A DNA stretch of 64,000 nt from Clostridium_AW sp040797845. Its GTDB lineage: Bacteria; Bacillota; Clostridia; Clostridiales; Clostridiaceae. The number at the start of each line of letters is the position of its first letter. The stretch's first letter is position 1. Made by a program: the position numbers and the translations under genes. Shown piece after piece: positions 45,731-54,572 of the stretch. Where the stretch lies: positions 124,001 through 188,000 of the forward strand of contig JBFNFA010000002.1 in the NCBI GenBank assembly GCA_040797845.1, in the 5' to 3' direction. The notes under the pieces were generated by a model. That model searched no databases. It was not told the DNA's origin and was given only the letters and a program-made list of their open reading frames with translations.

Positions 45731-45764
45731 AAGAGTGCTGGATAAAATTTTATCCAGCACTCTT
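45731..45764. terminator. Perfect palindromic terminator
   Basis: A 34-nt perfect palindrome (AAGAGTGCTGGATAAAA and its exact complement), followed by AATTTTT on the plus strand and lying between convergent genes. Confidence 0.8.
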
Positions 45765-45834
45765 AATTTTTAACTTCTAGCTAACTCTTCTTCCTAACTT
45801 TCAGCTAAATAACTATTAGCTATTAACTATAAAA

Positions 45835-47046
45835 TTAAACAAAACTTAAAGCATATCTTCCCCTATACTCATCCTTGCAAACTATATTTAATCTCCACTG
45901 CCCTTCATCTATAACATCTTCATTTGATGCTATGCTTATTACTATTTCACCGTTTATATTATATGATTTGGGACCTGTATTATATATATGATACTTGTTT
46001 TCCCCTATAGACCCATTGGTATAACCCTTTGATAATTCTATTAAGCCACTGGTGTTTCCCAAAGGGTTTACTATTTCTAATGTATAATTGTTTAAAAACT
46101 CCTTATGAAGTTGCAATGTAATATTACCTTTTTGAGGTCTTATATGGAATGGTATACTTTGAAATTTATTTATTTTACCTTTCTTGAAATAAATTTTATC
46201 CCCATTTGATTGATTTTCTAATATAAATTTAATCCCTTCCTTATTAATTATCATATCAATATATTGATTAAACAAGCTATCCTTATAGCTAAAATTATAC
46301 TTATCATTAAAAGCAGAATATATAGTGAGCGATTTTTTTAATTCCCTTTTTTTATCTATCAAATACTTTATTCCCTTCATAATTAAAGTACTTTTAGTAT
46401 GCACTATATTTCTACCTGGGGTTACTTTTACCATTATAATTGAATTTTTCCCCCTAATATTTTGCAGTACATTTTCCACCATAAAATTTCCATATCCTAA
46501 ATCATCCCTATGATGTAATATTTTCATTGGATTCTGGCTTTTTAATGCTTTATTTATATCGTTCCTATCCCACGCTTTTCCTTTTTGAGACAAATCATAA
46601 ATATAATCAAGTTTACTTTCACCTTTATCATCAATAAATTCTGAGTGATTATAACTAATCCCTGATGTTATAAATCCAATTATTGAATTACTTTCATTGC
46701 CATTAGATAAAGCTTTATAGTCATAGTTTGCTTCGTCAAAATAAATGGTCCTAGGTAACTCAATTTCATCTATTCCAGGAATCTTAGATATTTTATTTAT
46801 GTCTTTAACGTTAATTGTTATTATTCCAAAGTTGTACCCTAAATTCTCAAAGCTTGCTCCTATAAACCTTAATGCCTCATCTATTTCGTAACGCTCTATT
46901 TTATAAGTTGCTATTAACTCAATTTTCCCCTTTATAGTTTTCCCATTTCTTGAAACCACCGCTAATTCCTTTAAGTTTTCTTCTGGTATACTTTTTAAAG
47001 CATTCAGCAGATTATCAACTTTAATGTTAATTCCTCCTAACATCAT
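45835..47046 (-). CDS. Csp-like subtilase pseudoprotease, catalytic residues absent
   Basis: 403 residues. Layout follows clostridial Csp (S8) proteases: prodomain (about 10-95), N-terminal half of a subtilase (about 100-280) and a jelly-roll-like domain (about 285-403). It then stops before the part that holds the nucleophilic Ser. The Asp motif reads IIGFITSGISYNHSEF where active enzymes have IDTGI. The His motif reads LGYGNFMVENVL where GHGTHVAG is expected. The GNEG region reads ENQSNG. All three catalytic residues are therefore missing. A non-catalytic binding or regulatory role, as for CspA/CspC in spore germination, is inference. The start is unclear: AGGAGG lies inside the frame, 7 nt before ATT at 47025. 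Confidence 0.68.
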   Translation of the reverse strand: MMLGGINIKVDNLLNALKSIPEENLKELAVVSRNGKTIKGKIELIATYKIERYEIDEALRFIGASFENLGYNFGIITINVKDINKISKIPGIDEIELPRTIYFDEANYDYKALSNGNESNSIIGFITSGISYNHSEFIDDKGESKLDYIYDLSQKGKAWDRNDINKALKSQNPMKILHHRDDLGYGNFMVENVLQNIRGKNSIIMVKVTPGRNIVHTKSTLIMKGIKYLIDKKRELKKSLTIYSAFNDKYNFSYKDSLFNQYIDMIINKEGIKFILENQSNGDKIYFKKGKINKFQSIPFHIRPQKGNITLQLHKEFLNNYTLEIVNPLGNTSGLIELSKGYTNGSIGENKYHIYNTGPKSYNINGEIVISIASNEDVIDEGQWRLNIVCKDEYRGRYALSFV

Positions 47047-47149
47047 TAATAGAGACCATTATGCTGTCACATATAAAATATATGATATGACCAAATTTGT
47101 TTATACCTAAAAACAATGTTATTGTGATTATACAAAAGCCCTTTTTCTC

Positions 47150-47935
47150 TCAATTTTCAACTTTTACTTGTCCATATCTATACATTTCCATTATCATCTT
47201 GTTAAATGCTGTGCCAAAATAGGCCACAATTATTATGTCAACAATTATTCCTAATGTACCTAAGTTAGCAATAGGAAGCACAATAATACTCAAAATCGCA
47301 AAAATGAATCCGCAATAAAATGCACTCTTTATAGTAAGTCCTATATTGTTAAATAAAAATGCCATGCCATTTTTGAAGTTTGTTAATATGGATCCTTTGT
47401 CTAAAACTATGGAATATTCCACATAAACAAAGAATATTAAAAGGAAAAATGTCACTATAAAAGCTTTATCTAGTATAAATAATATCATAGGTATTATAGT
47501 TATCAATTTATACAAAAATAACTTTGCCCAAATACTATTGTCTAGCATAAAAGCTTCTCTTAAATTAAAATCTTCTTCTCCTATTTTACTTAATGTCACT
47601 AGGTATACTCCAATAAAATAGCTAATTACAAGAAGTATTGTTATAGTAAGACATATGGTAAACAAATCTATATTGATTAATAATCCTGAAACTATATTGT
47701 TTTTATAGCTAAATATTGGAGTGGGAAAATCATCTAATAAGAATCTCACAGAGGCTGGAGTATGCATCAATCCTATTTTAATTTTAAATATATTAGGCGT
47801 TGGTGTATATTTTACCTTGTAAATTAGCCAATTGAATATTAAAGCCAATGAATCCAACAATATAGGTATTAAGATAATCCAAACATATTTATTCAACTTA
47901 CCTAAAGATTTACTATACTTATCTGAAACACTCAT
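47150..47935 (-). CDS. Polytopic membrane protein of unknown function
   Basis: 261 residues from the ATG at 47935 (7 nt after GGAG; the ATG at 47941 touches the site). Six hydrophobic segments with an extracellular-looking loop after the first. Terminal residues YRYGQVKVEN are soluble. No family recognised. Divergent from the gene at 48006 with a 70-bp shared promoter region. Confidence 0.62.
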   Translation of the reverse strand: MSVSDKYSKSLGKLNKYVWIILIPILLDSLALIFNWLIYKVKYTPTPNIFKIKIGLMHTPASVRFLLDDFPTPIFSYKNNIVSGLLINIDLFTICLTITILLVISYFIGVYLVTLSKIGEEDFNLREAFMLDNSIWAKLFLYKLITIIPMILFILDKAFIVTFFLLIFFVYVEYSIVLDKGSILTNFKNGMAFLFNNIGLTIKSAFYCGFIFAILSIIVLPIANLGTLGIIVDIIIVAYFGTAFNKMIMEMYRYGQVKVEN

Positions 47936-48005
47936 TGTCATTCTCCTTACATTAATCCCAATTATATACTATAATATAATTGTACCATATTTTGGAGGAA
48001 GAATT

Positions 48006-49208
48006 ATGAAGAAATTTTATATGTTTATTTTAACTGGAATTATGCTCTTAATTACTACAGGTACTTATTTTTACGAAAATAGTTATGAATTTCCTGAATA
48101 TAACGCTCCTTCTTTTAATATAGAGTCTAAAAAATTAGGAACTATAAAGGACATACAATTTATAAAATATGCCGAAAACCCTATTTTGATTATACTTAGC
48201 AGTACAAAAGAAAGGGATGGCGAATATTCAAATCTTCATTATTTAGATGTTGAAAAAGGAGAAGTTGGGCATATTGGTAAATTTGAATCTCATAAATATT
48301 TAAATAATCATATAGCTCTACCATATATACTGGATCCGCCTCAGATAATTGCTTTTAATCCTAAAGGTTATATTACTTTTCCATATCAAAGACAAACAAA
48401 ATCTAACTACTTAAAAGATAATCATCATATTGAAAAAGAAATTCCAAATTTCAAAGATGCTACCAATGTTACTGTGGAAAATGATATCGCTTTTTCTAAA
48501 GAAGGACATAGTAATATATACAATTACAATTTTTATAGTGGTTTAGATAATTTATTTGGATATAATAATTCTTCTAACTTTTCGAAAATTTATTTAAGAC
48601 CTTCTCCTATAATAAAACCTGTTTCATATACAGAAAATAGAATATTATATATAGCTCCTAAAAAAGGCAAACTAAACTTATATTCCTTTAAAACTTCATA
48701 TAAAGAATCACTTTTAAATAAACCTATAATTGAGAATGTAGTAAATGTTAAAAATGACTTTAGAAACCAAAAACTTATAGGTTTTACTTTAAATGATAAT
48801 ACTACAGACAAGCTTGATGTATTTTATACAAATTCTTTAGGAAATAAACCCCAAAAAATCATAGATACTATAGAATTTAATAAAGATAAAAATGGACAAA
48901 TTCCAGATATAGATTATTTAAGAGCTGGTAGAGATGAATTTATGATCTACACTTCATATGATCGCAATAGGAAAGGATCCTTAAAAGCAAAAAATTTAAA
49001 TGACTCTTCTAAAGATATGGCCATCTATGATAGAAATATATTTGGTCCTTTAAGAGTTGGAACTTTCTATAATTTTGATGAAAATATTAAAAATTCCAAA
49101 GAACTTAATCTTATACTTTATTTAACAGAACAAGATGGAAAAACTAAAATTAAGCTCTACAATATAGATACAAAGACAACAGAAGATATTACAGATATGA
49201 TTTTATAA
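48006..49208 (+). CDS. Membrane-anchored or exported protein, unknown
   Basis: 400 residues from the ATG at 48006 (TTGGAGG at good spacing); the longer frame upstream overlaps the divergent gene and is spurious. One N-terminal helix (about 4-22), either signal or anchor, then a soluble region rich in Tyr, Asn and Lys. Repeated strand patterns (LIILSSTKERDG, RILYIAPKKGKLNLYSF, FMIYTSYDRNRKG, LILYLTEQDGKTKIKLY) suggest a beta-propeller fold. I cannot name a family. Confidence 0.6.
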   Translation: MKKFYMFILTGIMLLITTGTYFYENSYEFPEYNAPSFNIESKKLGTIKDIQFIKYAENPILIILSSTKERDGEYSNLHYLDVEKGEVGHIGKFESHKYLNNHIALPYILDPPQIIAFNPKGYITFPYQRQTKSNYLKDNHHIEKEIPNFKDATNVTVENDIAFSKEGHSNIYNYNFYSGLDNLFGYNNSSNFSKIYLRPSPIIKPVSYTENRILYIAPKKGKLNLYSFKTSYKESLLNKPIIENVVNVKNDFRNQKLIGFTLNDNTTDKLDVFYTNSLGNKPQKIIDTIEFNKDKNGQIPDIDYLRAGRDEFMIYTSYDRNRKGSLKAKNLNDSSKDMAIYDRNIFGPLRVGTFYNFDENIKNSKELNLILYLTEQDGKTKIKLYNIDTKTTEDITDMIL

Positions 49209-49255
49209 TTATATTTTCAAAAATATAATAAAAATTTATTTATCGTATAAAATTT

Positions 49256-49457
49256 AAAAAATGCTATGTAATGTGTACTATGCATTTGAGCAAAATTTAG
49301 AAATTCTTAATTTATTTTAGAAAATACCGTTAAGATGCTGTACATGTTTGACCGAAGGGAGTTTGTCAGCATTAGGAATTTTTATAAAATAAATTTTAGA
49401 AGTTCTTATTGCAGCGAGACAGCATAACAAACATTATATAGCGTTTTTTTATTTGTC
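49256..49457 (+). repeat. Long quasi-palindromic repeat, copy 4
   Basis: Forward copy with ATGCTATGTAATGTG and CATTATATAGCGTTTTTT ends and core GACCGAAGGGAGTTTGTC. The 40 nt ahead of it (AAAATATAATAAAAATTT and on) are repeated ahead of the copy at 49876, so a larger unit was duplicated. Confidence 0.85.
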
Positions 49458-49552
49458 GTACCCATAAACTGTTTTTTCAATCGTAAATTTCTACAAAATT
49501 ATAAGTTTTTAAAATATATATTTCTACAAAAATAATTTAGTTTCACAAATTT

Positions 49553-49617
49553 AAAGCTAAGTACATAGTGAAGCCGCTCCAGAAAAAGTCGCTTTTTCCC
49601 TACATACTTAGCTCTTT
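49553..49617 (+). repeat. Short palindromic repeat, type A, copy 16
   Basis: AAAGCTAAGTACATAGTGAA with CCTACATACTTAGCTCTTTT; apex GCCGCTCCAGAAAAAGTCGC. Confidence 0.82.
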
Positions 49618-49706
49618 TATAGTTTACAAATATCCTTTCTAAATTAAGTTATATAAGATTGGTTGCCAATTATAAATTTTCATAAGGATGTTTATATATT
49701 AAAAAG

Positions 49707-49774
49707 AAGAACTGTGGTACATAGTAACGTCACGTCACAAAAAGGCGCTCCTCCCACTATATACCTCAGTTCTT
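49707..49774 (+). repeat. Short palindromic repeat, type B, copy 17
   Basis: AGAACTGTGGTACATAGTAA pairs with ACTATATACCTCAGTTCT; apex CGTCACGTC / GGCGCTCCTCCC. Confidence 0.82.
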
Positions 49775-49875
49775 TTGTGTTCTACAGATACATTTTCAAA
49801 TCTACATTATGACAAATAACTTCCTAATTATTTATTTTACAAAATATAATAAAAATTTATTTATCGTATAAAATT

Positions 49876-50078
49876 TAAAAAATGCTATGTAATGTGCACT
49901 ATGCATTTGAGCAAAATTTAGAAATTCTTAATTTATTTTAGAGAAATACCGGTAAGATGCTGTACATATTTGACTAAAAGGAGTTTGTCAGCATTAGAAA
50001 TTTTTATAAAATAAATTTTAGAAGTTCTTATTGTAGCGAGACAGTATAACAAACATTATATAGCGTTTTTTATTTGTT
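49876..50078 (+). repeat. Long quasi-palindromic repeat, copy 5 (most decayed)
   Basis: Same arms as copy 4, but the core has drifted (GACTAAAAGGAGTTTGTC in place of GACCGAAGGGAG). Confidence 0.82.
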
Positions 50079-50159
50079 ATATCTTTCATTTAAATCTATT
50101 ATTATCAACAAATATTTAATAGGTATTGTAGCAAACTATCTATTGAGGAGATGCTTATT

Positions 50160-50699
50160 ATGTATATTTTATTGATTTTGTTATTGATAATACTTTTATT
50201 TATTTTACTTCTTGCTATATTTCCCGTTAGTATTGCTATTGGGATTAATTCTTATGAAATACCTGAATATAACTTAACTTTTTCATGGTTACAATCTGTA
50301 CTTAGAGGAAATATAAAAAGTAATGATGGGATTAAAATAATAAATTTATATTTATTTGATAAAAAAATATTAGATAGACCTTTAAAGAATGTAAATGGTG
50401 GAATGAATTATAACATAAATCTTATAAGAAGAATTAAACCTGATTATATTGCTATGGAAACTTCTTATGGATTTAATGACCCATCTATTACAGGAATGGT
50501 ATATGGATTTATAAGCGTTATCTCCCAGTATTTAAATATTAATGAGTTGTATCATAATGCAGATTTTATGGCTGAAGATTCTTTTTTTAACATGAAGGGA
50601 TTAATAAAAATTAACGCTCTTTCTGCAATAATACAATATTTTTATAGTTCAAATAAATTATATTCTAAAAAAACTAAGGGAGGATATGAATATGAATAA
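50160..50699 (+). CDS. ytfI: DUF2953 protein (YtfI-like)
   Basis: 179 residues from the ATG at 50160, 9 nt after GAGGAG. One N-terminal membrane helix (about 1-24, nearly all Leu/Ile), then a soluble domain with the DUF2953 pattern METSYGFNDPSITGMVYGFI. In Bacillus this family pairs with ytfJ as a sporulation operon, and that pairing is conserved here with an 8-nt overlap. Molecular role unknown. Confidence 0.75.
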   Translation: MYILLILLLIILLFILLLAIFPVSIAIGINSYEIPEYNLTFSWLQSVLRGNIKSNDGIKIINLYLFDKKILDRPLKNVNGGMNYNINLIRRIKPDYIAMETSYGFNDPSITGMVYGFISVISQYLNINELYHNADFMAEDSFFNMKGLIKINALSAIIQYFYSSNKLYSKKTKGGYEYE

Positions 50700-51147
50700 T
50701 ACATCTTTTAATGAAAATATGGATACACTTTTTACTGAGGTGCAAGATTTTGCTAAACAAAATTCTGTTATGGGATCTCCTTTAACTGTAGAAAATAAGA
50801 CCCTAGTTCCTATAGTCTCTGTTACTTTAGGCTACGGTAGTGGAACAAATTCAATGAAGTCAGGTAGCAATGAAAGCAAAACTCCTGGTGTTGGATTAGG
50901 CGCTAAAATAAGCACAGATGCTATTGTAGTTATCGACAAAGATAATGTATCTATGTTGCCTGTAACTCAAAAAGCTAATGCTAATCAGATTATGGATAAA
51001 ATACCTCAGATGATTAGTAGCATGATGCCAAATGCTCAGCAGAATATGCAACAAGGTGCTCAACAAGGCCAACAGCAAAATCAACAAGCTCAACAACAGA
51101 ATCAACAGCAAAATCAGCAGCAAAACCAAGCAAAGCCAAAACCATAG
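50692..51147 (+). CDS. ytfJ: Spore protein YtfJ (GerW family)
   Basis: 151 residues from the ATG at 50692, 8 nt after GGGAGG. The GerW/YtfJ domain (about 5-100) has SPLTVENKTLVPIVSVTLGYG and a GVGLGAKISTDAIVVI strand pair. The last 40 residues are a Gln/Asn-rich tail encoded by CAACAG-type repeats, longer than in most homologues. The family is a forespore-made germination/spore protein. Second gene of the ytfI operon. Confidence 0.85.
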   Translation: MNNTSFNENMDTLFTEVQDFAKQNSVMGSPLTVENKTLVPIVSVTLGYGSGTNSMKSGSNESKTPGVGLGAKISTDAIVVIDKDNVSMLPVTQKANANQIMDKIPQMISSMMPNAQQNMQQGAQQGQQQNQQAQQQNQQQNQQQNQAKPKP

Positions 51148-51184
51148 TTCGGCCAATAAACAGTTTTAAATTAAAACAACTAAG

Positions 51185-51213
51185 AGAATCCACCTATAAA
51201 ATAGGTGGATTCT
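51185..51213 (+). terminator. Terminator of the ytfI-ytfJ operon
   Basis: 13-bp perfect stem AGAATCCACCTAT / ATAGGTGGATTCT, AAA loop, then TCTATTTTT. Confidence 0.85.
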
Positions 51214-51252
51214 TCTATTTTTCATTCTTAAATCCCATTTATCAACTTTAAA

Positions 51253-52113
51253 TTATAATAAGTAAATATTCTCATACTTCTCAAATTCACTTAAAACCGC
51301 TTCTGTTATACTATGTTCTAAGTTTCTATAGTTTCTTGAACGACATATGAACCTTAATGTAAGTATTATTTTTCCTTCTCCCATGGAAGTGTACACTATG
51401 TGAGAAAGATTTTGATAATAGATTGGATGAGTTTTTGCTGCAATATCTAAATATTCCTTTGCCTCTTCTTCAATATTACCTAATTCTTTCGAAGCAACAT
51501 CCATTACAACAGCCTTAGCTTTTTTCCAATCACTATTATTTTTTAAACTTATTTGTATTTCGTTCCAAGTATAAGGGAAAGTACCTGTTTCATTTACAAC
51601 CTCACCGAAAATAAATTTTGAGTTTGGAATATAGGTTAACCTACCAGTACTTTGACCATAAGTCTTATCATTGTTTTGTGTAACCTCAATTATTGTGGTG
51701 TGAAACCAATTCATTTCAAGTACATCTCCAAGGCTTTCTCCTATTTTAATTCTATCACCAACTACAAATGGTTTATGAGAATTAATTACGACCCATCCTA
51801 AAAAATTCGATACTAAGTCCTTCAATGCATAAGCCATACCAGCTGAAAATAAACCTAAGAAAGTAAGTATATCTTTAGATTCATACCACCAAATCGGTAC
51901 AATTAATACTACAAATATTATTTTTGTAAAAACAGACACACTTTTCTTTAATTTTATAGTCTTCATTGAACTAAAATCAGCCTTATCTATATATTTCGCT
52001 ATAGACTTGTTAATTAAATACAAAATAATAAATAGTATTAAAGATGTAAAAAACTTTTGAGAAGCTGTATCCCCATTAAAATGCCTACTTAATGTCTCGA
52101 ATATATCTCCCAT
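51253..52113 (-). CDS. MscS-family mechanosensitive channel
   Basis: 286 residues from the ATG at 52113 (8 nt after AAAGGTGA); the longer frame has no site. Three hydrophobic segments (about 20-35, 60-75, 85-110), then the pore/beta-domain boundary GMAYALKDLVSNFLGWVVI and PFVVGDRIKIGESLGDVLEM. The C-terminal part is the alpha-beta vestibule. It opens under membrane tension to release ions in osmotic downshock. Confidence 0.87.
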   Translation of the reverse strand: MGDIFETLSRHFNGDTASQKFFTSLILFIILYLINKSIAKYIDKADFSSMKTIKLKKSVSVFTKIIFVVLIVPIWWYESKDILTFLGLFSAGMAYALKDLVSNFLGWVVINSHKPFVVGDRIKIGESLGDVLEMNWFHTTIIEVTQNNDKTYGQSTGRLTYIPNSKFIFGEVVNETGTFPYTWNEIQISLKNNSDWKKAKAVVMDVASKELGNIEEEAKEYLDIAAKTHPIYYQNLSHIVYTSMGEGKIILTLRFICRSRNYRNLEHSITEAVLSEFEKYENIYLL

Positions 52114-52218
52114 TGCTAGCTTCACCTTTCTCTGAATTAATATATACATTTCTACGAATTAATATCTATATTTAAGTATATTATTATAAATTATATTTTA
52201 CATCAATTTAATAGGAAT

Positions 52219-53466
52219 TTAATAAAAATTTATTATATATTTCATAACTTCATCTACATTATTTATATAGTTCTCCATGGTTGGTTCTATTATCTTGTCC
52301 GGAATAAAGGATTCTAAGTCCTCATCTGAATGCTTAAAGTATTTAGTAGAATATCTCACTGTTATTTTAGAATTTGGCAATTTAAAACTTTTAACTTCTC
52401 CATAGTGGTTAGGCTTTCCTCCTGTAGGTTCTCCAATAAAAAAAGCCTCTGTTTTCTCTTTTAAACTCATGGCATTTAATATTGCAGAAGAAAATGTTTT
52501 TCTTCCAACGACAACATATATTTTTCCCTTTTTATTTATATCACTTTTAGATATTTCATCTATAAATTCATTTAATATTCTAGAGCTTCCTCCACCATTA
52601 TCTCTTATGTCAATAACAAGCTTTTCTACATCATTTTTGTTTATAAAGTCAATTAACTCCTTGGAGAATTCTTCAAAGGGTTTGTCTTTCATATTAGCGC
52701 ACTGATTATATTTGAAATATATTATTTTGCTCTCTTTTAAATACTCAAACCAATAATATTTATCCCTATTCTTCATATATAAAGGAATTTCTTCTCCTAC
52801 TTTATCTTTACCTAATATATCATCAAATACTCTATCTCCATCTAAAGTATTTAATTGAATCTCTTGAACTTTTCCATCTAAACTTTCAAAGGTGAATAAT
52901 GCAGTTTTATCATTTTCTATAATGTTCAACCCCTGTAGTACCACTGGTAATGTAATATACATTGGAAGTTGCGACTTTAATTTTCCTTGGTTTTCGTGAG
53001 AGATAACTTCTGTAATGCTTTTTATAACGCTATCAACATCTTTACCATTGATTTTCCTAAGTTTACTATACTTAATATCTTTATATTCATCTGACGTATT
53101 AATCACATATATACCATCATCAAACCAATATAATTCTAATGGAAACATCTTTCTCGCTGATATATTAATCGTGGTATGTGCATCTCCTACTGATGCTAAT
53201 ATCTTTTGTATTTCTACTATTATCTCTTCATCATTCATTTTATCAACAGATGCCTTTAATTTTTCCATTTTATTATCAAATTCTTTTTCATCTATTTTAA
53301 AAAATAAATTCTTATGTTTTTTAGGTAAGGTTTTATGAAGATATTCTATATCCTTTTTCCAAGCATCAGCTCTATCGCCACTTTTAGAAATATAGCTTTT
53401 GCTATATACTACTAAGCTAAAGCATAATAAAATCATTACTAGCGGTATTAATATTTTTTTAAACAT
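52219..53466 (-). CDS. S41-family (CtpA-like) serine peptidase
   Basis: 415 residues with an N-terminal signal/anchor (about 1-24). A helical region contains the GDAHTTIN motif. The S41 core has VIDIRDNGGGSSRI, GRKTFSSAILNA with the nucleophilic Ser, and IGEPTGGKPNHYGE. No PDZ domain is evident. It is probably an exported processing peptidase; the substrate is unknown. Monocistronic. Confidence 0.8.
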   Translation of the reverse strand: MFKKILIPLVMILLCFSLVVYSKSYISKSGDRADAWKKDIEYLHKTLPKKHKNLFFKIDEKEFDNKMEKLKASVDKMNDEEIIVEIQKILASVGDAHTTINISARKMFPLELYWFDDGIYVINTSDEYKDIKYSKLRKINGKDVDSVIKSITEVISHENQGKLKSQLPMYITLPVVLQGLNIIENDKTALFTFESLDGKVQEIQLNTLDGDRVFDDILGKDKVGEEIPLYMKNRDKYYWFEYLKESKIIYFKYNQCANMKDKPFEEFSKELIDFINKNDVEKLVIDIRDNGGGSSRILNEFIDEISKSDINKKGKIYVVVGRKTFSSAILNAMSLKEKTEAFFIGEPTGGKPNHYGEVKSFKLPNSKITVRYSTKYFKHSDEDLESFIPDKIIEPTMENYINNVDEVMKYIINFY

Positions 53467-53608
53467 ATACTTATCAATCCTTTTATAAATAATCTCTTCA
53501 TATATATTTTAATATTATTCTTTTTTATATTCCATATACTTACATTAATATCCCCTTACGGTTTCCATTTTCTCTATTACATTTTAGTAAGATTGTGGAC
53601 TAAAGCAT

Positions 53609-53643
53609 AAAAACCGTATTGAATTTCTTCAATACGGTTTTTT
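53609..53643 (-). terminator. Terminator of the AIM24-like gene
   Basis: AACCGTATTGAA / TTCAATACGGTT stem around TTTC with A and T runs at both sides. The nearby 53650-53784 stretch is AT-rich with no gene. Confidence 0.7.
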
Positions 53644-53784
53644 ATTAATTTTACATTATTTCCTGGGAAAACTCCAATTTTTCGCAGCATTTTTTCAATT
53701 TTTTTATTTTATTTCTGGTTTTTTATTAAACATTTTAAATAAAATAGTTAGTCAATAATGCAATAAATATTTTTTGAAGATACC

Positions 53785-54471
53785 TTAACTATTATTACCA
53801 GTAGGTATAAAAGGTATTATATTTCTTGCTACATTTTGAATTGGCATGGTTTGGAGCCAAACATCTCCTGGCCCTCTTAATTCAGTAAGAAATAATCCTT
53901 CTCCTCCGAAAAATACATTTTTAAACCCTTTTACTGTAACTACTTCCATGGAAACAGATTGACTTAATATGGCTACATGTCCCGTATCAACCATTAGTTT
54001 TTCTCCCTGATTTAGAGTATGTTTTATAGCACTTCCATCAATCTCTAAAAATACTCTTCCCGGTCCGGTTAATTTCTGCATTATGAAACCTTCCCCTCCA
54101 AAGAAACCTACGCTAGCTTTCTTCCTGAAAAAGATTTCTAATTGAACAGTTCTTTCTGCACACAGAAATGATTTTTTCTGACATATAATACTTTCTCCAT
54201 GCATTAAGTCAAAGCTTATTATGCTTCCTGGGAAAGATGAAGGGAATGCTATAGTCCCTACCCCATTTGTACATGTATATGTTGTTAAAAAAAGTGATTC
54301 TCCAGACAATTTTCTCGCTATACCTCCGAAAAATCCACCTTCCATGTTTGTACTCATTTCTATATTAGGTGTCATCCATCCCATGCCACCAGATTCTGTA
54401 ACCATACTCTCTCCTCTTTGAAGTTCACATATCACTACCGGAAGATTATCACCTTTAATTTCATAGTTCAT
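53785..54471 (-). CDS. AIM24/TIGR00266-family protein
   Basis: 228 residues, all beta, with three similar units: GGFFGGIARKLSGESLFL, VGFFGGEGFIMQKLTGPG and NVFFGGEGLFLTELRGPG. This triplicated pattern defines the AIM24 fold. No signal or helix. The bacterial role is unclear; it may be a membrane- or stress-associated scaffold. Confidence 0.85.
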   Translation of the reverse strand: MNYEIKGDNLPVVICELQRGESMVTESGGMGWMTPNIEMSTNMEGGFFGGIARKLSGESLFLTTYTCTNGVGTIAFPSSFPGSIISFDLMHGESIICQKKSFLCAERTVQLEIFFRKKASVGFFGGEGFIMQKLTGPGRVFLEIDGSAIKHTLNQGEKLMVDTGHVAILSQSVSMEVVTVKGFKNVFFGGEGLFLTELRGPGDVWLQTMPIQNVARNIIPFIPTGNNS

Positions 54472-54572
54472 TGAATTACCCCCTTTACTTTTTAATTAAA
54501 ACTTTTTTAGAAAGTATTATTAATTTTAAAGTTACTAAACTAATCCAACCTAAGTTGCACTCAAAATAAAAA

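Noticed and set aside
47832..48005. Longer start for the protein at 48006
   Set aside because: It would overlap the divergent membrane protein gene and ignores the TTGGAGG site directly before 48006.
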